From positions 1 to 64,000 of the forward strand of contig CANQVK010000012.1 in NCBI GenBank assembly GCA_947627275.1: a stretch of DNA of 64,000 nucleotides, read 5' to 3'. How positions within the stretch are numbered: position 1 is the first letter of the stretch; every line of letters begins with the position of its first letter. This DNA comes from an uncultured Ruminococcus sp. (GTDB lineage Bacteria; Bacillota; Clostridia; Oscillospirales; Ruminococcaceae). Shown here piece after piece: positions 1 to 8,870 of the stretch. The translations under genes were made by a program, and so were the position numbers. The notes beneath the pieces were generated by a model. That model ran no database searches. It saw only the letters and a list, made by a program, of their open reading frames with translations, and was not told the origin of the DNA.

Positions 1-27
1 ATCTTTTTTTTCCTCCTTTTTTATTCT

Positions 28-56
28 ATTATACCACTTCCTTTTTTCTTTTTCAA
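28..56 (-). promoter_or_regulatory. sigma-A promoter of a gene beyond the left edge
   Basis: Read on the minus strand, TTGAAA (56-51) and TATAAT (33-28) are separated by exactly 17 bp. An AAAGGAGGA ribosome site follows at about 19-11, so a start codon should lie at or just outside position 1. The gene itself is not in the window. Confidence 0.7.
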
Positions 57-115
57 CTGATTTGGGGCATTACCTAATTTGATTGTAATTGTTGGCTTTG
101 ACATTTTATCATACA

Positions 116-134
116 TTTGGATATTTTGCAATAG
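116..134. repeat. possible end fragment of the 160-bp palindromic element
   Basis: Nineteen bases are identical to the right inner arm of the element at 35292-35450 (TTTGGATATTTTGCAATAG). The rest is not recognisable, so this is at best a relic. Confidence 0.35.
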
Positions 135-168
135 AGGATGTTATAACCCGCATCACATAATATATAAA

Positions 169-193
169 ATATCCTCGCCAATAGCGAGGATAT
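169..193. terminator. perfect 10-bp hairpin at the IS66 end
   Basis: ATATCCTCGC and GCGAGGATAT form a perfect 10-bp stem around a CAATA loop, immediately after the end of the transposase remnant. There is no clear U tract, so it may be an element end structure rather than a working terminator. Confidence 0.45.
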
Positions 194-196
194 AAT

Positions 197-1253
197 TTAA
201 AAGCTATTCCACGGTAGTAATATGGTGCCTATCGGATTTGAGAACAGGTCGGTTAGATATTTTTCCACATCAATTCCGTTAGCCTATGCTGTTGAAATTA
301 TCGAATACATGGTAGCACTGCATTTTGCGCCACGCTCAGTATTGGTGAACAGTCGGTTCTTACGGCCGATGGTAAATGGTCTGATAGCATTTTCAGCACG
401 ATTGTTATCAATCGGAACATCTCCGTTTTCAAGGAACGTGTACAGATATTTCTTTTCATTATGAGTATAGCGGAATGCATCAACGAGTTTGTTCTTACCG
501 CTGACCTGAAGTTCTTCTGCCCATGCAAAGAAAGCATCGAGTAAAGGCTTGATCTTTACAAGACGCTGATTGTATCTTTCCTCAGCAGTTAGTTCAGTCA
601 GCAGTTTTTCTTCATGATAGATTCTGTTACAGAATTCTACTCCTTTGACCGCTGCCGATGTTGCGTATGCTGATTTATCTTTCGGCAATGCAGTTACCCA
701 GTATCTTCTGACATGTGTAAGGCAACCACATCTCCTGGTATTTTTGAGTGCATTGTATGCTGCATAACCGTCACATACAAGGAAACCATCAAATTCTCCA
801 AGGGATCTGACTGCATTTTCGCTTTTCCTTGTATGATGATAATCAAAAATGATATTACTGCGGTCATTGATTTTGCCATTACAGTATACCAACATTCTTG
901 AATCGGTCGTTGCCTTTCTGCCTTCTTCATGCAGTACCTGAAATACTGTTTCATCAGCATGGATTATTTTCTCTGATAACAGCTACTATGTGACGGCGGA
1001 TATGGAACTTCGCAGGAGTATATATCAGTTCATCATGTTTCTCTTCGCCGATCTCCATCATATCGAAACCGCATTTATCACACTTAGAATCATCTTCCTT
1101 ATGTAATACTTCTTCACCCGGTAATTCGCTCATACAGTCATCATGTGTTCGCTTTTTCTTGCGCTTATGCTCAGGGACAGTAATGCTGTTTTTAGAAGTT
1201 GCCTTTATTCTGCTCAGACATACTGCACACCGACCTTCGTTTTATGATACATA
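197..1253 (-). pseudogene. tnpC: IS66 transposase TnpC, multiply disrupted
   Basis: Remnant of the DDE transposase of IS66 elements, normally about 500 residues. Three lesions are visible. The N-terminal part (about 1253 to 980) starts abruptly and reads the typical KRTHDDCMSELPGEE zinc-finger segment up to FHIRRHIVAV. At about 980 the reading jumps out of frame into LSEKIIHADETVFQVL, so the central part of the protein is deleted. The intact stretch then runs to 284, where an in-frame TAG follows YSIISTA; homologous reading resumes behind it to position 197 (ending near LLPW). The HADET motif and the ENAIRPF segment are still readable. It cannot make a working transposase. Confidence 0.85.
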
Positions 1254-1302
1254 TTTTATAACATAAATCTACTGAAAAATCAAGTATTATCGCGGCTTTT
1301 TC

Positions 1303-1644
1303 TTAATACAATATGCTCGGTTTGCCTTCTCTGATAACTTTGGGCTGCTCGATTTTCAAACCCTCCAGCAGCCATCGCGTCTGCTGCGGTGTGAGTAGTA
1401 ATGCTTCCATTTCATTGCGCGACCATTGGAATCTTCCGTTATCAAGTCGTTTATACAGCAACAGAAAGACGTCATCTTCCCATAAAAGAACTTTCATACG
1501 ATCTCTGCGCCGACCGCAGAAAAGAAACGCACTGCTTGTGAACAAGTCAAGATGAAACTGTGCTTGTACAATTGTTGCAAGTCCGTCTATTGAACGCCGC
1601 AGGTCAGTGTACCATGTGACCAGATATACCTGCTTATCTATCAA
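1303..1644 (-). CDS. tnpB: IS66 accessory protein TnpB
   Basis: IS66 TnpB (Orf2) family, about 113 residues, needed for transposition of IS66 elements though its biochemical role is not settled. The family signature YLVTWYTDLRRSIDGLA near the N-terminus, FLFCGRRRDRMKVL in the middle and FQWSR near residue 73 are all present. The first usable codon seen is TTG at 1644; in-frame reading extends upstream (ILNDLL) without an ATG, and the position where relatives start reads ATA, so the original start codon may be lost. It lies between the tnpA and tnpC remnants and is probably not functional. Confidence 0.8.
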   Translation of the reverse strand: MIDKQVYLVTWYTDLRRSIDGLATIVQAQFHLDLFTSSAFLFCGRRRDRMKVLLWEDDVFLLLYKRLDNGRFQWSRNEMEALLLTPQQTRWLLEGLKIEQPKVIREGKPSILY

Positions 1645-1652
1645 CAGATCAT

Positions 1653-1976
1653 TCAGTATAGCTCATGTATCAATCTTATGAGCGTTTCTGTTGAAACATC
1701 CGCTGGCAGTGATATTTGCAAGCCATTCTTCTCAATACGAATATCTGAGGTTGCGCTGTGAATAGCCACAGGTACTATCGCTGGTTTAGCTTCCACACAC
1801 TGCTCACGCACTTTGCGAAGGCGATAATAATAGGTTTTAAGGTTGATACCTTTTTTTGCACAGAATGCTGTTACTATCATTCCGCTTTCCTGCTGTGCTT
1901 TTATCTGCTCCGCCCATTCTCACAGACATACTTCCTGCCTGACTTTTGTAATTGCTTTTGTTGTTTTTGTTTCCAT
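1653..1976 (-). pseudogene. tnpA: IS66 TnpA-like protein with internal stop
   Basis: Small helix-turn-helix protein encoded first in IS66 elements. Starting from ATG at 1976 the frame reads METKTTKAITKVRQEVCL, then an in-frame TGA (1922-1920), then EWAEQIKAQQESGMIVTAFC and on to the stop at 1653. AFCAKKGINLKTYYYRL is the helix-turn-helix region. A CGA-to-TGA change would explain the break. The part after the stop stays open for 75 codons but lacks its own ribosome site. Confidence 0.75.
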
Positions 1977-2128
1977 TACCGTTCCTCCCATAATCTCATT
2001 TAGTCAAGTTTACTCCATAGACTATTTTGGACTGTCTAATTTGGTCTATGAATTTGCTTTGACTCTATTATACACGGAAGTACTGTTTATTGGAAGTCGC
2101 GGGTTATTTGACGCTTTCTTTAAATTTA

Positions 2129-2209
2129 TAGCAAACGACAAAACGTTTTGGCGTTTGCTATTTGCCGATTCGCACGCAGCGAACGTAAGTGAGCGAATGT
2201 GCAAGGCAA
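2129..2209. repeat. pair of inverted repeats between IS66 and the surface gene
   Basis: TAGCAAACG/CGTTTGCTA (2129-2137 with 2152-2160) and TTGCC/GGCAA enclosing ATTCGCAC and GAGCGAAT (2162-2209) form two neighbouring hairpins. I recognise no gene or known element here. It could be element debris. Confidence 0.4.
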
Positions 2210-2221
2210 TTAAAATCAAAA

Positions 2222-2303
2222 TTATGGTGAACGTCAAATTTATTTTGACGTTCACCATAAAACTTTTTCGGGCACGGGGGAAAAGGCTTCCCCCGTGCCC
2301 GAA
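2222..2303 (-). terminator. tandem terminators of the giant surface gene
   Basis: Two long perfect hairpins lie just downstream of the stop at 2316. The first (2303-2267) pairs TTCGGGCACGGGGGAA with its complement; the second (2260-2222) pairs TTATGGTGAACGTCAAA with its complement and is followed by a T-rich stretch on the minus strand. A doubled terminator fits a strongly transcribed surface gene. Confidence 0.75.
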
Positions 2304-2315
2304 CATATGTGTGTT

Positions 2316-5300
2316 TTATCTTCTCCGGAGTTGTGATTTTCTACGTTTGATGATTAATCCGCTCGCTGCGGGCATAAACAGGAACACAAATCCTATCAGA
2401 TAATAGTTTTTAGTTCCACTGCCGCCTGTCATGGGAAGCGTTGTTACCGGTTCGCTCGATGAGGAGTTTGTGACCGAGAGTGTTAATGGTGAACCGTTTA
2501 GAGTTGAGCCGTTGCCGATGTATTCTGTCGGGTAGTAAGTTGCGCCGTTGCCGTAGACAACGTTAATCGGTTCGTGAGTTTGCCCATCAACTTCCACGAT
2601 GTAGTAATGATACTCGTTACCGTTTGCATCTGTTTTGTCAAGATCAGAGAATTCATCCTGCCAATTGCCATTGGCGTCAAGCGTGATGAACTCTTCAAAA
2701 CTTGTGTCGATAGTTTCGTCCTCGGGAATCGTTACTGTAACCCCCGTCAGCGTAATGTTGATAATGAATTCCGTCGATGTATTATCATAATCGTCGGTAA
2801 CTTTTACCGTAGCTGTGCCGTCCTTGTCACGGGCAGTTACTTTTCCGTTTTGATCAATGGAAATTATATCAGGGCCTTCGGTAACTTCCCAAGTCAGATT
2901 GCCGATAGCGTTCTGGGCTGTGAGCTGTTGAGTTCCGCCCTTGTTCATCGCATTCGAGCCGCTTATCGCAAGATCGCCGCGAACATTTACTGTGATAGAT
3001 TTCGTCTGACCGTTTCTGCTGAATTTTACTGTAACGTTTTCAGCAGGATTTTCGCCTGCGGTTATTGTGTATTCGCCGTTGCTACCGGTAACGTTTACTC
3101 CGCTGTTCGGAGTGATTACAGGTTCTTCAACATTATCTGACGGGCTTATTGTGATATTTGCACTTCCACCACAACGAAGCTTTATTGGTTCTGTAACGGC
3201 AACACCATTTTGAGTTACCTCTAAAGCCTTGCCGACTACGTGTACCGTAGTTGTAACCGTCTTGCCGTCAGCTGTTGCCGAAACGATATAATCGCCGCAT
3301 GGAATACTGGTTATTGTAAATTTCGAACCGTCCGCAGTATAAGTTACACCATCAGTTTTGTTAATTGACCATTCAGCTGACATATTTGCTGTGATTTCAG
3401 CGGTTTCACCCTCTGTGATTGTGATTTCATTGCCTGATGTAATTTTTATGCCATCGGATTCGCAGTAGAAGATAATCGTTACATTAGCAGGAGATGGTTG
3501 TAACCACCATGGCTTAAAGATTAAACTGTCAACCTCAGCTATGTCGTATAAATCGTATTCAAACGTTGTGTTATTTTTTATTTCCCATTGGTTATTATTA
3601 TTATTACTCTTACTACCCGGTAAAATTATTTCATTGTTATCACACTTGATTTTTAGCATACCATTGGAATCATTGATAGTTCTATCAAATTGAATAGCAA
3701 TTTTTTTAACATTCTTTAGACTCACGTTCTTTTCAACTTGAACATTATATTCTGCTTTAATGGGAACTGTATGAATATCATATAAGGACGAATCTGGTAT
3801 TGTGGTGGTTGTGGTGGTTGTAGTAGTTGTTGTGGTCGTTGTTGTTGTGGTCGTTGTTGTTTCAGCTGGTTTGCTTGTTGAGGTTGTTTCTTCGTTACCG
3901 CTATCAGAATCAAAATAGAATTTAACTTTGTAAGCAGCAAAATCACCATAACCATTATTACTGAAAACTATATTTTTTATATTCTGATAATTTTCAGGAA
4001 CTTTAACATGCCATACACCACTTGTTGACGAATCTAATTTTGCAAAATAATTCCACGCATAATCTGTTGAAACTTGACTTGGATTACCATAAGATTTAGT
4101 ATACCAAATATCCATTGAAACAATAGTTTTACCAATTATGTCACTTGGAAGAACGTTTACTTCACCATCTACAAAATTTTTCTCCCAAATATACGAATTA
4201 CTCTCCTCTGCCGCCAAAATCCTCGGCGTATTCAATTTAACAGAACCCATGCTCAGCGTATTTATTGATGCGTCATTCTGTTCCTGAGAGGTTTGGGCTG
4301 TGGGTACGTTGTTTGAGTAGGTTAAGCCTGTGCCGTAGAAATGATAGAGTCCTGCGGCTGCGCCTACAAGTCCTGCGTTGTAGTCGCAAGCTACCTCGTT
4401 GCCAACATGGTCTTTACAGTTATCCTTATAGGTACTGTTGTCTCCGTTGCCGCCTGCGAGAGCGCCTACAATAACGTGGCTGTCTGTTTTATACACACCA
4501 TCCCAGTTATTCCAATTGCTCCAATTATCACCGGCTATGAGATTTGAAGCTGCCCTGTGATGAAGATTTTTAACTGAATTAGGTGCAAATCCTGATACAA
4601 AACAAGTTGATTTGTTGTTGTTGCTTGGAACACTATTACCTCCTAAAATATAATTCATCTGGTTCTTAGCCCAATTTGTATAATTAGGCTCACTGTGATG
4701 TTTATTATAAATAAGAGCTACAGTCTGAGCAAGTGCGTTATGTCTAACACTACCCCAGTTTTCACCACCAATCACATCAAATGTATTTCCCTTACACTCT
4801 GCATTCAAAAAATCTGTGACTTTTTTCTTAATATCGGAATCATTTGGGTCGATTCTTGTTGCATATACAGTAGCTGCGCCAAGAGTTGTATCTCCCCAGA
4901 CATGACCTCTGTCTTCAACGCTTAATGAATCAAGCTTAGTCTTACAAGCTGTTTTGTAGCTTTTCTCATTTGTTGCCAGATAAAGCCATGCTGCTGCCCA
5001 AGCCTGTTCGCTGTTGCATTCGTTATCAGCATAAAACGATACACTATATGTACTATTATGTTGTGTAGAAAATTTATACAATGCTTTAGCGTACTCAAGA
5101 TAATTTGAACTTTCAGGGGCATTCGGGAAATTCAAATAATACTGTGCCAATGCTGCCGCATAATCTGCCGCAATATTGCTTCCTCCATTAGTCGTCCATT
5201 CCAGTCTGCCTCGTTTATCATTCGGCTGAGATTCAGGGGGGCCCCAATAACTGTGATCTGTATTACCCTCGCCTTTTTCAACGAGAAGTCTGCTTACGTT

Positions 5301-8300
5301 TCCATTGCTCATTTCTGTTGAAGCCACGAAGAAATCACAGAAGTATTTCATAATGTCCTTATAATGATCTGTAAGTCCCAGATTATCAAATGAATCCTTG
5401 AACTCGTTGTAACTCCAACCAAGAGTTGAAGCACTGAATCCCTGCGGCAAACCGAACATAACATGGTCGCCGGCATCATGGAAACCGCCTTTAACTTCAT
5501 CGCTCGTATGGCAATCTTCTCGCCAACTGTATGCACTCGTTTCATTAACCTGATCGCCGCACATATTAGCGTCATAGAAGTAAAGCGAATACTGCAATAG
5601 TCTTGCGTAGTCATTCTGCTGAGTTATGCCATTATTCGTGTATACAGCAGAGTTATAATCAGGATAAGGATTACTCAAATTAGGATCAAAACTCGGCGAA
5701 GTAGCAGCCGTTGGCTTAATAGTGCGTATAAGTTTAAGGTAAATGTTTTCCGGACGTTGACTTGTATTGTTACCGTCAGCCCAGTTCTTTTTGACTATTA
5801 TTTTACCAACGTCTTGTGTATTGTTAATTGTGTAATTGGTTCCTTCATTTCCAGGAACTTCATCCCATGTCCAACCGTTCGGAACGTATGATTCAATTAC
5901 CTGATACTCCTTATTTGTAGGGAGTTTTTCAAATGTTTCACTATAATCAGGAGCTCTGAGTGTAAGAGTTTTGCCCGGAACGTCTGTGAATCCAGCACTG
6001 CTGCCTTTATCTCTCCATTGGAGTTTTACAGTAACACTCGGCGAACCTTCGGGAGAGTTATTTTCAGTTCCGTCAGAATTCAGCCACTTTTTATTTACCG
6101 TAATATTCGTAGTTTTAAGAGTATTGGTAATCGTTATAGTTCCGTTAGTAGAAAGACCTGACGTATTATTTTCAGAATATGAAATCTGATAATTACTGAC
6201 CGGATTTTCTACAACATAGTATTTATACCAGTTGCTTTCTTCATCTGCTCCGTTTTCATCAACAAGTCTCTCGAGTCCCGACCATGTTGCTGGTATCCAA
6301 TCGCCATTCGCATCAGGAGTAATTTTGGCTTCTTTTTTAAACTTTTCATCATCGACCCAATTTCCATCAACTTGTTTCTTTCTCTTAAGAGTTACAGAAA
6401 TCTCCGTGGGTCTAAACAACGGTTCAAAGCCTGTATCATCTGCCCATATCTTCTCGGCGGTAATTGATATATTAGTGCCGGGTTTTTGGTTGGGGATTTT
6501 GATGAGCGATGAATCACCGCCTGGAACAACATCAAGATTTAATAGCGGTGGTGCATCACTTGTCGTGGGATCTGGTGGAGTTGTTTCTTCGGGTTTTGAA
6601 ACAGGTTCGCTACAGTCGCCGAATTCCTTTGTACCAGATACCTCTTCCCACCAGTTTCCAAAAGCAGCAACACTATCACTCTCTCTTACAGTAGCTTTGA
6701 ATATAAATCCGTTTTTAGGAACAATTTTAACTCCTACTACATTGTTTTTATTCAAAGAACCGGTATTAATAAGGTCTCCGTTGAATGAAGTATCAGTTAT
6801 TGTTTGTGATTCTCCTGATCCATAATAGAAAGTTAAATCTAAAGTACCATTTAAAGTACTATTTGAATCATATTTCTGACATATAATATCCTGAATATTT
6901 TTGCCAGAACTACTTGAACCAGAAGCTCCACCTTCTTCACCATAGATTCTTACCTCTTTAACATCAACGCCATCATTATATGTTCCATTTTGAATTTTGA
7001 AACTATCAAAGCTGACATTATTAAGGTTATCTATTATAACTTTACCATCAGTTATAGTTGGCTTATCTCCATTAAATGGACCACCCAAAAGCTCAAGTGT
7101 TCCGCTTGTAGGACGATTAAGTTCAATCTCAATCTTTGTTACATTTGATACGCTTATTTTCTCATCTTTGGAATTTTGTGGGTATACTACAACTTCTTGA
7201 CCAGTTCCAATAGTAGTAGTATAATATGGCGGCGTACCAGACGGAATAATAGTTATTGAATTATTCGCTTCAACCTTGAAATTAAAATCCTGAGCCTGAT
7301 AACCACCGCTTGGAGGTGTGACCTCATGAAGAATATATGTACCAGGTTTCAAATAGCCGTTATTGACATATTGAGAATTATAAGCACCATTATTTTTAGG
7401 ATCTCTGAGAGTCGTAAACAAGTCGAAATCTCCAGTTTCCGGAATTTGGAATGTTCCTTCTAACGGATAAATCGGAGTTTTGTCCGATGCCTGAAGCTGG
7501 AATGTTGCACCGCCAAGTTGGCTAGAATAATCTGACTTCCATTTTTCAAGCTTGATCTTCGCACCACTGATTTTAATATCAGTCATGCTGATAGCGTAAT
7601 AAGCATTGTTTACTTTATCAACCTCATCGCCAGTTTTACCGTTAGCGTCGCACTTGTAAAGCTTACCATCTACTTTTTTAAAGTAAATCGGATCAGCCGG
7701 TTCATATCCTGGCGGTGAGTTGTTTTCTACAAAAGAATAAACCGATTCTTCTGTTAATTTATCAATATCAATAGGGTAAGAAGATGATGTCTCACTCCAT
7801 TCCCATTTGTCATCTTGTGGTTCGCTACCCTGCATCAAGCTAATATCCGCACCGGTAAGAGCATTACCAGCATTGTCAATCTTAGTGAAGAGCAGACCCG
7901 GCTTATTCTCGAAACTCAAATTATGCTCCGGCAATGGCATTACCATTACGCTGTCGCAGTCATAATAATATTTTGTGCCGTCAATGACTTTCGATGTTTT
8001 TAATGATGTAAGATCTTGGTCAATCGTTCTTGCCAACTCAATCTTCTTGATCTTCTTATACCGAATCGCTGTCGTTTCTGCATAAACCTGCGGCTCGTCA
8101 ACAGCTTCTTCCGCATAAATCTGCGGCACAAGTTCATCAACAGTCTCTTCCGCATAAGCCTGCGGTTCGTCAACAACATCTTCCGCAACGGTTTCCACAG
8201 ATGTCGACTCTTCCGAAGTTTCTTCAATCGCTGTCGTTGTAACTTCAGCCTGTTCATCAGTCTGCACAACGGATTCGGCTTCATCGGAAACTTCTGGAAT

Positions 8301-8870
8301 TTCTGCATTATCAGAATTTATCGAAATTTCGGGGATTGTCAGATTTTCTACCGAAACATTTGCAACCTCATTCTGATCTGCCTCAGTATTTGTTTCTTTA
8401 ATAAGTTCGTCATCGACGAATGAAGTATTAATCGTACCAAGAGCGGTATTCTGATTTGAATCAAGGTTTATCGCATATACATCTATAATGTTACCGCCAG
8501 CGTCTTTCATCACAATCTTTCGCTGCAACAAACCCTTTGATGTTTCGCCATAAGCATCTCTTGTTTGAAAGTACAGCGTTTCAAACGGATCAAATTTACC
8601 GATTGAATTGTTTTTCGATTCAATTGTAACTGTTACATCAACGACCTGCGGTACATATTTACTATCTCCGTCTATAATAATTACCAACACATACTCAGGA
8701 TCGATTACTTCTTTAACAGTAACTTTGTATTCCTTTTCAATACCAAGATAACCGGTAGGCGGAGATTCTTCTGCAATTGTATAATTTTTTATTATAGTAA
8801 GTTCTTCAGGACTAATTAGTTGCACCTGTAAGATCAACAGCCGACGGAATATTAACATATTCGGTTTCAT
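2316..8870 (-). CDS. LPXTG-anchored giant surface protein with GH9 cellulase, C-terminal part
   Basis: Probably the second, larger part of one gene with the frame at 8812-10527; real coding in this frame likely begins near 8813, where one extra T breaks the frame, and the ATG at 8870 has no ribosome site. Residues counted from 8870: end of a SpaA domain (20-60), acidic VDEPQ/YAEE repeats (about 200-270), two more SpaA-like domains (about 310-540), a beta module (about 545-700), Cna_B domains (about 830-930 and 930-1018), then half a Cna_B domain (1020-1052). The GH9 catalytic domain follows (about 1060-1540): HDAGD with D1132/D1135, the HHRAAS histidines near 1438 and the acid E1492 in NEVACDYNAG are intact, so it should cut beta-1,4-glucan. 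After it come a beta module, a poly-Thr linker (about 1670-1697), a second beta module, Ig-like repeats, the other half of the Cna_B domain (2038-2136), then LPMTG, a membrane helix and a basic tail, the sortase sorting signal. A neighbouring IS element and an AT-richer look suggest accessory DNA. Confidence 0.85.
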   Translation of the reverse strand: MKPNMLIFRRLLILQVQLISPEELTIIKNYTIAEESPPTGYLGIEKEYKVTVKEVIDPEYVLVIIIDGDSKYVPQVVDVTVTIESKNNSIGKFDPFETLYFQTRDAYGETSKGLLQRKIVMKDAGGNIIDVYAINLDSNQNTALGTINTSFVDDELIKETNTEADQNEVANVSVENLTIPEISINSDNAEIPEVSDEAESVVQTDEQAEVTTTAIEETSEESTSVETVAEDVVDEPQAYAEETVDELVPQIYAEEAVDEPQVYAETTAIRYKKIKKIELARTIDQDLTSLKTSKVIDGTKYYYDCDSVMVMPLPEHNLSFENKPGLLFTKIDNAGNALTGADISLMQGSEPQDDKWEWSETSSSYPIDIDKLTEESVYSFVENNSPPGYEPADPIYFKKVDGKLYKCDANGKTGDEVDKVNNAYYAISMTDIKISGAKIKLEKWKSDYSSQLGGATFQLQASDKTPIYPLEGTFQIPETGDFDLFTTLRDPKNNGAYNSQYVNNGYLKPGTYILHEVTPPSGGYQAQDFNFKVEANNSITIIPSGTPPYYTTTIGTGQEVVVYPQNSKDEKISVSNVTKIEIELNRPTSGTLELLGGPFNGDKPTITDGKVIIDNLNNVSFDSFKIQNGTYNDGVDVKEVRIYGEEGGASGSSSSGKNIQDIICQKYDSNSTLNGTLDLTFYYGSGESQTITDTSFNGDLINTGSLNKNNVVGVKIVPKNGFIFKATVRESDSVAAFGNWWEEVSGTKEFGDCSEPVSKPEETTPPDPTTSDAPPLLNLDVVPGGDSSLIKIPNQKPGTNISITAEKIWADDTGFEPLFRPTEISVTLKRKKQVDGNWVDDEKFKKEAKITPDANGDWIPATWSGLERLVDENGADEESNWYKYYVVENPVSNYQISYSENNTSGLSTNGTITITNTLKTTNITVNKKWLNSDGTENNSPEGSPSVTVKLQWRDKGSSAGFTDVPGKTLTLRAPDYSETFEKLPTNKEYQVIESYVPNGWTWDEVPGNEGTNYTINNTQDVGKIIVKKNWADGNNTSQRPENIYLKLIRTIKPTAATSPSFDPNLSNPYPDYNSAVYTNNGITQQNDYARLLQYSLYFYDANMCGDQVNETSAYSWREDCHTSDEVKGGFHDAGDHVMFGLPQGFSASTLGWSYNEFKDSFDNLGLTDHYKDIMKYFCDFFVASTEMSNGNVSRLLVEKGEGNTDHSYWGPPESQPNDKRGRLEWTTNGGSNIAADYAAALAQYYLNFPNAPESSNYLEYAKALYKFSTQHNSTYSVSFYADNECNSEQAWAAAWLYLATNEKSYKTACKTKLDSLSVEDRGHVWGDTTLGAATVYATRIDPNDSDIKKKVTDFLNAECKGNTFDVIGGENWGSVRHNALAQTVALIYNKHHSEPNYTNWAKNQMNYILGGNSVPSNNNKSTCFVSGFAPNSVKNLHHRAASNLIAGDNWSNWNNWDGVYKTDSHVIVGALAGGNGDNSTYKDNCKDHVGNEVACDYNAGLVGAAAGLYHFYGTGLTYSNNVPTAQTSQEQNDASINTLSMGSVKLNTPRILAAEESNSYIWEKNFVDGEVNVLPSDIIGKTIVSMDIWYTKSYGNPSQVSTDYAWNYFAKLDSSTSGVWHVKVPENYQNIKNIVFSNNGYGDFAAYKVKFYFDSDSGNEETTSTSKPAETTTTTTTTTTTTTTTTTTTTIPDSSLYDIHTVPIKAEYNVQVEKNVSLKNVKKIAIQFDRTINDSNGMLKIKCDNNEIILPGSKSNNNNNQWEIKNNTTFEYDLYDIAEVDSLIFKPWWLQPSPANVTIIFYCESDGIKITSGNEITITEGETAEITANMSAEWSINKTDGVTYTADGSKFTITSIPCGDYIVSATADGKTVTTTVHVVGKALEVTQNGVAVTEPIKLRCGGSANITISPSDNVEEPVITPNSGVNVTGSNGEYTITAGENPAENVTVKFSRNGQTKSITVNVRGDLAISGSNAMNKGGTQQLTAQNAIGNLTWEVTEGPDIISIDQNGKVTARDKDGTATVKVTDDYDNTSTEFIINITLTGVTVTIPEDETIDTSFEEFITLDANGNWQDEFSDLDKTDANGNEYHYYIVEVDGQTHEPINVVYGNGATYYPTEYIGNGSTLNGSPLTLSVTNSSSSEPVTTLPMTGGSGTKNYYLIGFVFLFMPAASGLIIKRRKSQLRRR

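Larger units (their letters stand above)
197..1976 (-). mobile_element. degenerate IS66-family insertion sequence
   Basis: The three-gene IS66 order tnpA-tnpB-tnpC is present on the minus strand, but at least two of the three genes are broken: tnpA by a stop codon, tnpC by deletions and a stop codon. The element's terminal inverted repeats could not be identified with confidence, so the boundaries given are those of the coding remnants. The element lies just downstream of the giant surface protein gene. Confidence 0.8.

Noticed and set aside
8805-8825. Programmed ribosomal frameshift in the surface gene
   Set aside because: No slippery heptamer, upstream Shine-Dalgarno-like site or downstream pseudoknot is visible. 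A one-base insertion explains it better.
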